In this document: piece after piece, positions 36,971 to 50,582 of the stretch
Layout: every line of letters begins with the position of its first letter
Position numbering within the stretch: the first letter of the stretch is position 1
Notes under the pieces: model-generated
The model's input: only the letters and a program-made list of their open reading frames with translations
Databases searched by the model: none
What the model was told of the DNA's origin: nothing
Translations under genes and position numbers: made by a program
Assembly (NCBI RefSeq): GCF_040802235.1
Contig: NC_133174.1
Location: 106,583,647 to 106,647,646, forward strand
From: Manis javanica
Lineage: Eukaryota > Chordata > Mammalia > Pholidota > Manidae
Direction: 5' to 3'
DNA length: 64,000 bases

Positions 36971-39900
36971 CAAGATTTTATAATTATACTTTCCTAGGCA
37001 GGAAAGTAGCCTCAGATATTTCAGCAAAATCTTCAACTACAACCAAAAAGGTGCTGTACATAGAGATAATCAGAAAATTCAGTTAGGTACTTAGCTCTCA
37101 GGCAGTTTTATTGTATATAAAACATTTATTGTACCAATAATACAATGAAGCCCCATTACTCTCATTATAGCATTATTATTATATATACATGACTTATTAT
37201 TATATAGTATAACTTATTATTATGAAGATCCATATGAACCAGAAGTCAAATCACACATCCTGAAACATGTAGCAAAAAGTCTTGACAAAACGGTCAGTGG
37301 ATGATGGCCCTATCAGCTGCCTCCAGTGTTGTCAAGAGAGGCGACACCACTGTATTATCAGATATAAGAACCACAAAATCCCTGATAAATTCCCAGAGGT
37401 TAAAAAAGTCCCTCCCAGTGTGCCTCCAGACCAAATGTCAGGATTTCTCTTGTGCGGTTCAAGCCAGGCTAAGAGTAGTAGCAATACCCAGAACTGGAAA
37501 AGAGAAACGGGGGGACCTGGCCAAGGAGAAACAATGCTTGCAAAAGCACCCCTTAGGGGCCCCAGGAATGTGCTTCAGTAGGGAAGCAGCTTAGGGTATC
37601 ACAAGGGAGACCATCCTCACCGTATAGGGAATAGGCCCATTTCTGGCAAATCCAATAAATGAAACTCTGGATCTTAATATACCAGATCAATTCTAGAGAG
37701 ACTTCTCATTCTACAAAAGGATTCACAGCAGGCTTCCATCAAATAGCCAGCTTTCCTGGTGCATTTTGAATGGGATTCCATAGACAGAAATTCAGCTGCC
37801 ATGTACTTTTAAATGAAGACAATAGCTACATACACCTACAAGGACAGACAATATCCAAAGGTAGAAAATAGTGTTTCTATTCCACTTACAGAGACCCTGC
37901 TGAGCTAAAAGCAGAGACTTGCCTTCTCAACAACTCTTTCCCCACCCAGCTCAAAGAGTCAAAGCAGGGAAAAGGTGGAGCTAAATTCTGCCACCTCACT
38001 CGGAAGCAGAAGCAGGCAAGAACCTAACAGAATAATAAGCTGGAGAACAAGGAAACAAGAACCAGACAATGTTAGAGCTGGAAATGTCCTTAAAGGATCA
38101 CTTAATCCAACCCGCTAGCTTTCCAAAAGGGGAAACAGAGACTGAGAGAGAGGAAGTGACTTCCCGAGTTAGAGTGCTTTAGTGTTGTAGGGAGTGGTGC
38201 TAGCATGCAGTGCCCTGTCAAGCCCCTACCACTCTCAAACAGAAAAGCTGGCTCAGGTAGCAGATATATTTCCTTATGCTGTGAAAATTCTGGGCCATTA
38301 GGCTTGTGGCTTGAGGCTAGCCAGAAGTAGAAGGGTTCACAGACCTCAACCCAGAAGCCCGTGTGCTGGATCACAAGGTGGCTCTGGCCCATGGAAGGCA
38401 ACTGAGACAGTGGATGCCAAGGAGGGACTTGGGCACCTCGTCTGCCTTCTCTCCCCATCTCCTCCTTGCTTCTGACAGCAGCGTACACCTCAGACTGACC
38501 AGCTGCCTAGCTCTGCTGAAGAGGCCCGGGCTACCTAACCCTACAAGCCAGATTCTAGGTAAAATATCTCCACCCTTGGCCAGGGCAATTCCTGCTCAGG
38601 GTGAGTCAACTTTCCCACAAATGCCAGACACTTCCCTTCAAGCTAGACTATTTAAACAGCTTTCTAGGTGTTCTGGCCATTGTTATTGCTAATCTGTGTT
38701 CTTTTTTTTTTAAAGAGAAAGAAAAAAGGTTTACTAGCAGGCCTTTGGATGAATGCCCAACTGTCCTCTAGGGAGCCTGAATTTGCCTCTGCCTCCATCT
38801 GGTCTCATTTAAAGTGGATCTGAAAAAAACCTAGTTCCTGCCTCAGCACCAGTGTTCAGAGCTGGGGGCTCTGCTATGAAAGGAAACTAAATACCACCTC
38901 ACACCTCATCAGTGAGTACTGCTCCTGTTACCCCAGGGCCTTCATGTGGGGTCACAGAGGGCCCAGGCAGGAAAAACCTGAGCCCTGAGTGTCCCTGAGA
39001 AGGCCTGTAAATCTTTCCCCAGTCACTTTTGAGTGGAACGGATGACCCAACTCCAGAGCCAGCTGAGAGCACGCTGCATAATTCAGCAGATGGCTGCCTC
39101 TAATGAATGAGAAGACACTGGAGAAGAGGGTAACGTTATTTCTCACCCTCCTGAGCATGTGGCCTCCTTCCTCTGTGCAGGCAGCAGAGAAACCCAGGGT
39201 TTCAAATCCCAGCAGGAGAAGCCTCCTCCTGCCAAACCAAGGAGGAAGGGTCTGTGTTTCCAATTTATTCTGTGCCCACCCCCCCACCAGTTGTTACTTT
39301 AAATAATCCATCATTACATGGCTGGTGGCTCGAAGACTTTTTACTTGAAGCAATATGGGAAGAAAAAAAAAAAGAAAACCCACACATAACCCATGACTGT
39401 GCTATCTGGGATCTAAGTTGAGAATCTTTAACATCAGCATCTTCAAGGCACCCAAGCTGATGCTTCTCTGACCCTCATGAGTGTACTGGGGGCAGGAGGG
39501 TTGCGGGGGGGGGGGAGGGGAGAGGAGCGACACAGCAAAGAGGGGGAAGAGGGAACTTGGCAGGATTTTTCTTTCTTAGAAACATCATGAAAAGGCCAGA
39601 GGTTTGTTTTGTTTTCATGAATCTCTGTCATCTGGTAGTTGTTTCATTGTTTCATCTGCTGAACTGTGCGGTAAGGTTTTGGACTAAGTCACCTGGCCTC
39701 CATGTACCCATAAAATGAAGAGGACAATAACACTTTTCCAGGAAGCTGTTGGAAAAAATGAAATCACACAGATGGAAACATTCTGAGATCGTAAGACATG
39801 TTACTTTCCATGGCATTCTTGCTTTTTTTCTTTTCTTTCTTTCTTGAATGTGGTTTTAAGGTACCTGCAACTAAAAGCCCTTCTCAATTGTTCACACTAA

Positions 39901-42055
39901 TCCAAAACCACCGATCTGATAATCCAGAGACCCAGGCAAATCCAGAAATCAGTCCTATTTAGTTTTGGAATACCTTTTTCTAAGGGACTTATTTTTCTAA
40001 TTAATTTTGCTTGGGCTAATGCAATGGGTTTGCTTTCTGACAGCACACAAAGGCAGGGGCTGTGCTGGGTAACAAAGCCAGCAATGAATAGAAAATTTAC
40101 AGCAGAGACACCACAAAGTAAATGCTATGCATCTGGAGATCAAAATCTCATTATACTATAGAGACAAATCACTCAGCGGTAATGCAGTTTTGTAATAAGA
40201 ACACCACTAACGCTCAAATTTCCAGCTCGGAGGCAACAAGGCTTATTCCTGCCTCTCCTCTGGATGCTCTGTTAGGACAGAGTCCTGTGTGCCGGGTCCA
40301 CCACTGTAATCCCGCACCTGGCACAGAGCCTTGCAGAGTTGCTGCCCAGTAAACACGTTGAAGATGTGAATGAAAATAAATGTGCGTGAATTAACAAATG
40401 AAATGTTCCCAGCCCAGTAGCAGAAGTGAGATCTCACCCAACCTCACACCTACACCTTTCCTAGTCAAAGCTCTCAAGAAGCCTTTGTCACCCACCACCC
40501 CCATCCACTGCTGGATTAGGTCCCCCTGTAATGAGCTATGCTGGGCAGCACTTATCACAATAATTACATAGTTATTGTGTCTGCTTACATACGAGATTTT
40601 AAACTCCCTGAGGGATGGGGCCATATGCATTTGAGGGAGGGCATTATATTTTTCCCCCAACTTTGTATTTTGAAAAGTCTTAAACACACAGTTGGAAAAC
40701 AGTATTGATCACCCATACACCCTCAACTTAGATTCAAGAACTTTCACTATTTGGAGTGATGCTAATTTTCTTCTGTGCTTTGTCCCTAGTGGAGGTAGGG
40801 TGCATACTGGGCCTTTGCTCTCCTTGCTTGGGGTACAATATGACTTCTGGTGTGAGGTGGTGGAGATGGATGAGGCAGGGAGCTTTGAGGGGAATCAAGG
40901 GTAACTGCCATTTGATAACAGCAAGACCAGAGTGCAGAGGCAAGTCTGTCCCCACATGCTGGCAGTTGCCCTGGGGCAGCTGCACCAGGCCAACCCCAGC
41001 TAGGGCAGAGTTAGCCCCTGCAAGCTCTTTCAGTAGGGAGAAAGACCATTCCATGGTTGCCACTAGAGGAAAGCATCATTGTCCACATCGTGGGACTGGT
41101 TCAAGCCAGAATCAATGAGCCATTCTTTCTACGGGCCGGCACTTGGAGTTTGGACCCCAAAATGCCTCACTGAAAGAAACAGCTCAGTATAAGAGCCAGG
41201 AGATGTGGCCTCTGTTGCCTGAAACATGCCTTGCTAGGTTACCTTGGGAAAGTTACATAACCTCTCAGAGTACATATTAATAGCAGCCGAGGCCTCACAG
41301 TCAGAGGTTGGGGTGAGAACATCCCAAGAATCTTCTGTAATTCTTAATTATTACACAGGGCCCACACTTTGTCTCTCCAACTAGACAGTAAGCTTAAAAG
41401 CCAGGAACTATGTCTACTACATTTTTTTTTGACCAGGGCAGGTCATAGTGCTGGATACTTATAAGTCTATCAAATAAACATTTGTCAACACAATGGAGAG
41501 TTTTGTCTTACAGAATCTTTGTGGTGTTCATCCAAATGAGATGGGATTGTATTATATACACAATAGCTGAACTTCCAAGTTGCATGCATGCCCAATTAAG
41601 GTCCTACGCAGCAACTAATGATGTTACCTTACTAGCCAGAGTGACCCTCAACTGACTCTGGAAAGGACATCTCTCTCACATACACATACCAGGGCAGTAT
41701 TTGCATGACACCATGTCTCAGAGCTCATTAAAAAGAGCTCTTAAGCTAGGCTACTTAGGTTTATTCTCCAGTCTTCTCTTCCCAAACCCTAGATACATGT
41801 TCCTTGGCAGAAACAAGCAGAAACCAGACATCCAAGGTCTCCTGAGTTAATTTCATCTTCCACTGGTGAATTATAACTTCTCACACTCACAAAGGAGAGC
41901 AGAGAAACAAATGACACGTAAACAAGAGCTTCACCGGCTGGGGGAGGGGGCCCTGGAAAGTGATGTCAGTTTTCCCAGAAATCCATTTATCATGATAACA
42001 AGGTCTCAAGAGCCTGGGCTGCTCTTTCAGCTTCAGAATCTGGAGTACGATATGT

Positions 42056-42430
42056 TCTTTTTTTTAAAATTTTTTATTAAGGTGTGATTGATATACACTC
42101 TTACGAAGGTTTCACATGAAAAACAATGTGGTTACTACATTTACACATATTATCAAGTCCCCACCCATACTCCAATGCAGTCACTGTCCATCAGTGAAGC
42201 AAGATGCCACAGATCCACTATGTGCCTTCTCTGTGCTACACTGTTCTCCCTGTGGTCCCCCACACCATGTGTACTAAACATAATACCCCTCAATCCCCTT
42301 CTTCCTCCCTTCCCACCCACCCTCTGACACCCTTCCTCTTTGGTAACCACTAGTCCCTTCTTGGAGTCTCTTAGTCTGCTGCTGTGTTGTTCCTTCAGTT
42401 TTGCTTCATTATTATGGAGTATATGCTCTT
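42056..42430 (-). mobile_element. L1 3' UTR, antisense
   Basis: It starts with a T-rich run (the reverse of a poly(A) tail), followed by ttattaaggtgtgattgata, gttactacatttacacatat and a C-rich segment. It matches the reverse complement of the 20.6-21.3 kb element's 3' UTR type. Confidence 0.85.
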
Positions 42431-43979
42431 CATTGTACAGTAGGTCAAGGCCAACCAGAGCAAACTGGAATGGTGCAAAGCAAACCAAGTGGTCCTAAAC
42501 CTCCCCCACCCCCATGCCCCACACAATCCCCCTCTGCAGAGCAAAAGGGATCTCTGGGTTGCCCAGAGTTGTGCCTGAGGTGAAACATAACCTGGAATGT
42601 TGCCCTTTGTAACATCTGCTCTGCAATCCTAATCCAGGCAAGGAAGACTGGTGGGAGAATATGAACAGGTCTATGCAAATTAATTAGCTTACAAGAATAA
42701 TCATTAGCAGACTTTTTGGTACACTAAGGATGGAACAAATGTAAGCCAGGAGACTAATTCCTCTACTTCTGCCATGCCATCTCTAAAATGCAGGTAAAGT
42801 GGAGCAGAAAAGCACTCTGGGAACCTTTATAACACTGTGCCAGTCTTGGGGAGAAGATCATTCTCTCAAATTCCATTATCAAAGAGCAATGTCTCCTATC
42901 TACTTCTGGTCCTTCCACACTGTGACTGCATAATGAGCTTCAGGCTGGTGTTTGTAGGGGGTAGGGATCAAAAGAAATCACTCTATCCATCTAAACAGGG
43001 GTAAAGAGGGTGCATTAATTCATACACATACTGTAGAGAAAATACTACCAGATTCTGGATTCAGATTTTTAAAACAAATCAATTTCAACTACACCAAAAT
43101 CTAGAGGCAATTTATTTTTGCACTGGAATTGCTTTGCATGGACTGTTTCCCTAAATAAATAAGCAACAAGGTTTAAAAACATTCTGTATGTGTGTGATCC
43201 AGAGATTTTCACCAAGTAGTTACTTAGTGTTACAGGATTTGACCTACCTCTACTTCACTCTCTTTCCTCACCTCAGCGTGCTGGTAACCATAGGCTCCTT
43301 AAAATCCCAGATATCCATGGATGAATAGAACTGGCTAGGTTGTTCCCCCAAATAATATCATCCCCTCCCTTTGCTCCTTCGCAACCAAACTTCTGGTCTA
43401 AAAACAACAAATATAAGCTGCAGGTCACTTCAGTATGATTTCTCTGCACATTCCAGGCTGGAAAACTTCAGTTCTTTAAATGAAGACTTTTTTTTTTCCA
43501 CAGTCGGTTGCCAGCAAAAAGAGAGACCGCACCGCTTTTGCAAGCCTCACACTTATTTTCCTGAGTCCCCATAGAAAGAAGCCAGCTCCACAGGTTTTGG
43601 CACACAAGCCCAGTTACACTGAACACGCACTGGAGACAGACCCCAGAGGCCCGCAAACCCCGGGTCAGGTGGTCAGAAACACGCCAAAATAAGCGGCTAG
43701 CTCTCTAGAGGCCAGCGAACTGCACCCCACACAGGCGCTCAAACGGGACCCAGAGACAGCGCAAGCAGACAGACAGGCGTCCGGACACACGAACACACAC
43801 CGTGGAGGTGAACACACTCAGAGTAACAGGCGGACACATCTAGGGTCACAGACAACCCGGCCTCCGCCGCCTGCTCGGGGAGGCACGAGAGCGAGCGTGT
43901 GCAGTCATACGCACACAGTAATACACACACACTCGTACAGACGCAGTCACATATGTAATGCATATGGAGAAGCCCTACC

Positions 43980-45980
43980 CCAGCCAGTCACCTCCCCGCC
44001 TCCCTCACCACTCAGCGCCTCCTGCCCCGGGCCAACCCCAGCCCCACGCCCCTCTTCCTGACGAGGTCCGGGTCAGCTGTGCACAGCCCGGCGGACCGAG
44101 GAGGCCAGGAAGGGGTGCTAAGGACCCGGAGGGCTCGGCGGCTCGTGCGGCCATTCATTCGGCAACGCCCCAGCAGCGCGGCCGCAGCTGCTGCCAGGGA
44201 GGTGGCGACGCTGACGGCAGTTCTTGGGCAATCCAAGTTCAGCCGTGGGCCCGCAGCCTTGGCCCGGTCCCCCGACCCGTCCGCCACCACGGATCTCAGG
44301 AACAGCCTGGGGGACTGAGCCGCTGACCCCGGGAGCAGAAGTCCCGCTGCGGCTTGGTTATTAGATGCTGCCCACTGTCCTCCTCCCGGTGGTTGTGGCG
44401 GCAGCCAGGACTCCTCGGCCCTTCCCAGTCCCCCAGCCCGGGCGCTGGCACCCAAGTCCCGCACTCACCACCTGGCGAGCTATGTCGGTCGCTGACATCG
44501 TTCCTGCGTCCGCCAGGGCTGACACCAGCGCCTCCACAACCGGAGGTACTGCACAAGAAACAGCAGAGCTCCTCCGACAAAGAGAGTGTTACACTTCGGG
44601 CGCGACCAAGTCCGGTGGGGGGAGGTGCAAGGGAGGGGCCCCTGCGCTGCAGCTCCAACCCCGACCTCTCCTCTATCGCCCACCCCCTCGGAAATGGGGT
44701 AGGGGTAGGGGTCGATTTAACGTGCCGCTTTCCCCTCCTACAAATCGAGTTCCTGTCCTTCCTGCCACCTCTGCCAGAGGCCTTTGCGAAGGGGGGCGGG
44801 GGCACCCCTCGGTGACCACATCCTCTGCCCCCCACCCCCACGCCACTGGGCTCTGTGGTACGTCCCGACCTCTGCTGAATTGTAACACCACCCTGCTCTC
44901 GCCTTATATCCCAGAGTCCCTAGACCCGGTGGTTGGAAGGGAGTCCCCGCCCCTCCTCCTCCCGCTCACAGCCCTCCTCTCACTCCTCCCAACCCCCTGT
45001 ACCCCTCTTTCTCTCCTGTCCACCGAGATCTAAGGGTGCTTGGATGCGAGCGCCCGCCGCTGGAGCCTCGCTGCCCCACCACACCTCCTCCCATCCCACG
45101 TGGCCCCGGAGGGCTGCTGAGGCCGGGTGCGGCACCTGCCGCTCGCAGTGGAGCTTGGAAAAGGGGGCGGTTAGGGGGAGCCGCACTGCGGCCTCCCAAC
45201 CGAGCTTGTGACATGCGGAGTCCAAGGCCCGCTGTCCTGAGACACCCCTTCTGTCCTGGAGTTTCCAAGCCGCGGGCGTTGTGGGCTGTAATTTCATGGA
45301 GCTGAGCTCACCACCACTGGGTACTTAATACAGACAGGCCCCACGCCCCCTCTCCCCCCAAACCCAGGACGCTCAGCGTTTGAGCGGAGGCTCAGACAAC
45401 CCACCCGCCTCAGTGCCTGGACCGCCTGGGAGTCTCAGAAGAGGATCTTGGGGTTGAAGGCCCCCAGCTCGGTCGAGCGGGATAGTGGGGAGTGACTCGG
45501 TGAGGCCTCGGGTGGGTCGGTCCCCGCCCCCCCCGATTTCCCCTTAACTTCGGGTCAGCCCGGGCCTAGGCGGCCGGCGGTGTGCCGAGGGGAGAACCTC
45601 CAAACGAAGAGGCTCTGCCCCCCTGCTTTCCTTTTCCTCCTGGCCACCTGCCGCCGCGGGTCCTCTCCCTTGCCGTCCGCACCTCTCCCCCTATCCGGTC
45701 CTAGCGCTCCCAGCCCCTCTCCCCGAGGTTGGCCCCTGGCTAGCTTCCTGTGACTGGCGAACCTGGGCAGATTTGGAGTGCTGGAGGCCGGAGCAGAAGG
45801 GACACTCTACTTCACTCCTCAAAAGGAAGGAGCCTTGGTGTCAGAGAAGGACCCAGAGCCTCCAGTGGAAACCCGGATCGCAGCGGGCGGTGAGGGGGAT
45901 GGGACAGGCCTATGGGCGGAAGCTGACCTGCAAGGGGCGGGGTGGGGCGTGGGAGATGGACCCGCATTAGCCCCTAGGCT
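43980..45980 (-). promoter_or_regulatory. CpG island and presumed SEPTIN6 promoter
   Basis: The block is GC-rich with many CpG dinucleotides, in contrast to the AT-richer introns and upstream DNA. It contains GC-box-like runs (for example near 44,793, 44,946, 45,163 and 45,521) and surrounds the first coding exon. Long overlapping reading frames here are the usual by-product of high GC content: they lack family-like protein sequence and were not called. The edges are by eye. The promoter direction is inferred from the minus-strand gene. A divergent transcript is possible but not shown. Confidence 0.75.
44469..44498 (-). CDS. SEPTIN6: SEPTIN6 first coding exon (residues 1-10)
   Basis: Ten codons, MSATDIARQV, followed by a consensus donor (GTG then GTGAGTGC). 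The ATG at 44,498-44,496 has A at -3. The peptide matches the septin-6 N terminus (human has Ala2, from memory). The phase-0 exit joins exon 2 (GEDCRT). The exon lies within a GC-rich island, as expected for a broadly expressed septin. The 5' untranslated part continues rightward, but its length and the transcription start cannot be set from sequence. No TATA box was recognised just upstream. Confidence 0.9.
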
Positions 45981-47164
45981 GAGTAGCTGAGGGGAAGGGA
46001 GGAGAGAGGAAAGAAGAAAAACAGGAACTGGAGAAAGAGGGAAAAGGGACCCGATTCAGAGACCCAGGCCTAGCTAGTGGGGAAAGACACAGAAATGGGG
46101 TGGCTGCATGAAGGGCTTCCCTTGCACTTGATTCCACCAGCCGGGACAGTGCTTCTCATTGTCTCAAGGAGCTCTGTATATGTAGTGAGCATCCTGAGAA
46201 CAAGGAGTCTGCAAAATGCATCCCCAGTGCCTGGCACGGGGCCTGGTATTTAGGTAGCGCCCAATTAGTTGTTTCCTGAACAGGAGGGCAGTGGAATTGG
46301 GTTTGGGAGGCCAGGTAACGGATGAAAGAAGGGACACAAGGAGGGTGTAATGGCAGGGACAGTCATGAAAAGTATTGGGGGTGCCCACTGTGCATTCATC
46401 ATTGTGCTGGAGACCCAGGATGGGCAGAAAGAGCGTGGAACAATCGGAGACCAGGGGCGTTCTGTAGACAGCGCAGGCCCACAGGACAGGTGGTGGTGGC
46501 AGGGACAGACAGAGGCCGGCCAGGGCACTGGGACAGGCACCAGGGACTGGACTGGGATAGCAGCAACTTGCCAGGACTGTATATGAAGAACTGCTGTAAG
46601 ATTTGGCCCGGACTGGATGGGGGCGGGGAGTCAGAGGTGACTGGCTGCTTCCAGGCTGTGTGTCTCTGAGCGAGGCAAGTATTCCCTGGCAAAGGGTCAT
46701 GCCTGGCAGACAGGGAAGGGCCCAAGGTCACTGGCTCTGATCCGGACAGGGGGCCTGGGCAGTGCCCAGAGGAGAGATGCACATTTGGAAGCCAGAACTG
46801 AGAGCTAATACCTGGAGCACCCAGTGAGCCAGAGGGAGGACTCTAGCAGAGCTGGGCTGGCAGACTGTGGGGCTCCCCAGAAAGCCTGCCTACCTTCCGT
46901 CCCACTGCCTTCCCACCTTAGCTCTGTGCGCTGACAAAAGAGCTGTCCACTGCGGCCCAGGCCCAGGGCTAACTTAGCTTGCAATCCTTGGTGCCCCACC
47001 CGGGTACCCCACTCTGCCTGCCTGCCCACAGCAACCCTCAGAACCTGGAGGAGGCCTTCTCCACAATGCCGGACCTTGCGTGTCATACAAGTCTCCTGCA
47101 ACACTTTGGTCTCTTCAAGACTTGCTGCCTGCCATCGCATGCCCCTCCTGGGGCCTGGACCTCC

Positions 47165-47485
47165 TGGTTTCCCGGGGCATGTGGGTTGGTGTTGATGTGT
47201 GGGTAGGTGTGCAGTTGTGTGTATCAGCTGTTTGTGTGTTCCAGTATGTATCAGTGTGGGTGTGCTTTGGCATGTGTTCACTCCTATTTGGATTTGTTGG
47301 TGAGTGTCTGCCTGTGTATTTCAGTGTCTCTGTGCCAGTGTGTCAGTGTGTATTTTTGGTGTGTGTTGGTATGTATGTAAAGGTGTGTATGCCAGTATTG
47401 TGTGTCAGTATGGGCATGTCAGTATGTGTGTTGGTATATGTATCATTGTGTGTGTCAGTGTGGGTGTGTTTATGTGTAGAGAGGT
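47165..47485 (+). repeat. Degenerate TG-rich repeat
   Basis: About 320 bp of imperfect gtgtgt/cagtgtg units. Open frames rich in Val, Cys and Ser across it come from the repeat, not from a gene. Confidence 0.8.
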
Positions 47486-48404
47486 TTTAGCTCACTAAGT
47501 TCTGGGCTTTACATATCTTGCCTCAATGCAGTGGGCCAATGACTGAGAAGTGTGGATTATGTTTATTTCAACAAAAAAATTTGGAAACTCACTGGGTTCC
47601 CCTAACCCAGTCTCTAGCCATAGGTAACATGCCCAGACATAGGGAAGATGGGGGTGCCAAAGCAAGAAGGTTCATGATCCTCTTGGTTAGTTTCCGCCTT
47701 GAATGTCTGTCCCCATTGATGCATGGGGCCAAAAGATCTGCTTCATGAAGAGGAGTTGTGGACTCTCGAGCACTGCCATGAACATGCGTTCATGTTCAAT
47801 GTGTCCTGATGGTGTCCCTTGGGCTGGGCACAGTGTCTGCAGGTGTTTAATCAATGTTTGTTGGGTGAATGAATGAAGGGAAGCACATAAATGCAGTTTT
47901 CATGTTTCCACTGTCCTTGAGGAAACTGGGGCACACAGCAACTTTACAGGGCCAGCAGGTGACTGACATTAGCTAATGTTGTTTGTGGAACCAAACTCCC
48001 TGGGAAGGGGGAATGGCTATGCCTGCTAGATAGGGCCCTAATCGAGCCAAGTTTTAGAAAGGTCACTCTGACTGCTGGGATAGGCGGTTAAGACTGGAGG
48101 GGGAAGCGGAGAGTAAAATGGAGCTGAGAGCTCAGAAAGGGCTTTGTCCTGAAATGGTGGCTTTATGAAAGGAGAAAGAGATAAATAGTAGAGTTGGTCT
48201 AAAGTGGAGAAGCTCTAAGAACAATCTGAAAAGTATGATCAAAAAGTTGAAGGAGACTAAGGCAAAGCAGAGGAAAAACGATTATTAACCAAATCCAGAC
48301 AGTGCTGATAGAACCAGAAACTCAGTTAAGGGGCTGAGTCCAATGAACTAAGGATTCCTTTGTACATTATTACCTGCTGCCTCTGATTTTACATTAATCT
48401 GTTC

Positions 48405-48594
48405 CAGTGGTTCTCAAAGTGTGGTCTTTGTTTAGCAGCATCAGCATCACCTGCAAAATTACTAGAAATGCAAATTCTCATGTCTCACCCAGACCTAATA
48501 AATCAGAACCTGGAGGAGGACTGGGACCCAGCAATCTGTGTTTGAAGAAGTCCTCGAGAGGACTCTAATGCATGCCTAAGTTTCAGAACCACTG
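48405..48594 (+). mobile_element. MER5A DNA transposon, full length
   Basis: It opens with cagtggttctcaaagtgtgg and closes with tttcagaaccactg, the MER5A terminal inverted repeats. The 190 bp fits the usual length. The interior agcagcatcagcatcacc and tagaaatgcaaattctca are family hallmarks. Confidence 0.88.
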
Positions 48595-48829
48595 GTTTAT
48601 CTGAAATCTAGCATGGAGGGATAGGAAACAGGACTGGTAAAGTTTGGTAGGATAGCAAAGGAGAAGCCTGAAGTCTGGCAGTAGCATTAGTGGCAGATCT
48701 TGGTGGATTTCTACAATGGACAGCACAGGGATACGGAGTGCCTAGGGTTGTGGAGGGGGTGCCAAAAAAGGTGGAGAGGGGACCCCTGTAGGGAGCTGGA
48801 AGGTTCTAAAAATAAACTGCCTCCCTTGC

Positions 48830-49330
48830 AATTTTACTCATTCATTTCACAAATACGCACTGAGCCTCCCCTGAACAGCCACTCTAAGTGCTAGAGGACT
48901 CAAGAAAAGCTGGGGGACAAGTACCCCTAACTCCCGAGCCAGTTGCCAGATAGCTCTCCACAAACAACTGGTAATAGGATAAGTGATATAATCAGTCAGG
49001 AGCAAGACCTTCGGGAAGTAGAGACCCAGAGAGGTGAGAGAAGGCACCACAAAGTCAACTCACTGGATTGAGTCTTGAAGAATGAGTAGTAGTTTTTCTG
49101 GCCATCAAGGGGGTGGGGAATGGTAGAAGAACAGCAGGTGTAAAATCAGAAAGGACAGTGAACATTTCGGGCATTCCACGTCTTGGCTGGAGGGAGTTGT
49201 GGAGGAGGGGGCAGTGGCTGTAAATGAGGCTGGCAGATAAGGTGAGGTCAGATCTGGAGGGCAGGGTCGTGCCAAAGAGCTTAGACTTCCCACCCCAGAA
49301 TAGGGGTTCTCAAGCCATGCTCTCCAGAGA
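48830..49330 (-). mobile_element. L2 fragments, antisense
   Basis: Contains ttcatttcacaaatacgcac, gactcaagaaaagctggggg and ataaggtgaggtcagatctg, reverse-complement L2 signatures, interrupted and diverged. Confidence 0.55.
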
Positions 49331-49744
49331 CAATGTCTGCTCAATCTGAAACCATGCCCAGTACAAATGCGCTGGATGCTCACAGTGAATTTTAAAAAAA
49401 TCACTAAATGTATAGAAATTTCTCTATTTTAACTTTTTTAACCATAAAATTTTTCCTAAATCTTTGACAGATGCTCTTGCCTATCTCCTAGCAAGTAACA
49501 AAATGAATGAACAAGTAGAAAATGAATATTAAACAGACAATTCCAGTGTCTATCTTGCTTGATTCAGAGTTTCTTTTTTTCATTGACATCTGTGCTGTGG
49601 CTATGATTTTATTTTGCAGACACATAAAGTAGACATATTTGCTGCTAACAGAAGTATTCTTTTGAAAAGTGTTTTATTTCACATCATGTGATTTAACACA
49701 TCAGTTATTTAATGGCCTTCCGGAAAGAACACCACGACATCCAG

Positions 49745-50420
49745 CTGCTGTGTCACCTAAGGCAGTTAGAGAAACTGTCCCTTAGATTAAGGAACCAGTG
49801 AAGGGTTCTGAGCAGGGCAAAAATTTAAACATATATGCAGTTTTGGAAGGTCACTCTTGACTTCAATGTGGGGAAAAGATTACAGCAGAGAATAATTAGA
49901 ATGATTAAGACTTGAGAGAACACTATTGTCACAGTTCAGGCAGAAATGATGGTGACACTGGCATGGGAGTAGAGTAGCATGGAAGGAAAATAATCAGCAT
50001 TAAAAGGGGTTTACCCATTAAAGGCCTTGGGTGCCATGATAAGGATACTGAAGTTTCAACCTGTAGAGAATAAAGAGCCTTTAAAGCATGTTTCTTAATG
50101 GCTGGTACCTGAAACCACGGCATGAGAATCATCTGTAGTGCTTCTTGCAGATGCAGAAAGCCTACTCCCTGCCTTGGGCCTGCTGAATCAGAATCTTTCT
50201 GTGGGAGAAGCATGGGTCTGTAAAAAACTTGCCAGGTGGTTCTGGGGTACATCACAGCTGGAGAACCACTGTGTGAATGGTTTTTAAGCAGTGGCATGAC
50301 ACTGTGAGATCTACGTTTACACAGATCACTTGAGTCACCACCACACGAAGAACTGATTGAATGAGGACAAGACAGAGATGGGGGAGACCAGTTAGGAGGC
50401 TACTGCACTGGCTCCAGGCT
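49745..50420 (-). mobile_element. L2 fragments, antisense, around a MER5-like insert
   Basis: Contains ggaaccagtgaagggttctg, ttggaaggtcactcttgact, and after the insert ttaagcagtggcatgacact and gaccagttaggaggctactg. These read as one old L2 copy split by a MER5-type element. Confidence 0.55.
50098..50278 (+). mobile_element. MER5-like hAT fragment
   Basis: It contains tgagaatcatctgtagtgct, cctgctgaatcagaat and a terminal tggagaaccactgtg, all typical of the MER5/Charlie group, and sits between antisense L2 pieces. Boundaries are approximate. Confidence 0.55.
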
Positions 50421-50582
50421 GGCTATATACATCCAGCAAGAGCCAGAACTCAAGAGAAGGCTGACCTTACCATCCACATCATGATAGAGAAGTTATCCTT
50501 ATACCCTAATTTGTACATGCTGATTTTTTTTGCTATATTTATTCAGGAGACACAGGATTCTCTTTAAATCAGGGAGAGGCAA

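Larger units (their letters stand above)
30976..44468 (-). other. SEPTIN6 intron 1
   Basis: A 13.5-kb intron. It holds MIR copies at about 31,290-31,480 and 31,555-31,790, antisense L2 at about 33,130-33,600, antisense L1-like sequence at about 33,605-34,420, old L1 3' ends at about 35,420-35,910 and 36,700-36,970, a TTA-rich stretch near 37,165-37,225, a G run near 39,508, L2 3' ends at about 40,250-40,390 and 41,365-41,500, and an antisense L1 3' UTR at about 42,056-42,430. The segment at 37.27-37.6 kb has overlapping short open frames but no recognisable family. Confidence 0.7.

Noticed and set aside
37282..37594. Two overlapping frames of about 97-99 codons
   Set aside because: Two frames of the same DNA are open and neither resembles a known protein. 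No splice or promoter context supports them.
44012..45305. Several long open frames on both strands in the CpG island
   Set aside because: High GC content removes stops by chance. The frames overlap each other, show no family-like sequence and lack conserved motifs.
47080..47498. Open frames rich in Cys, Val and Ser
   Set aside because: They are translations of a degenerate TG repeat.
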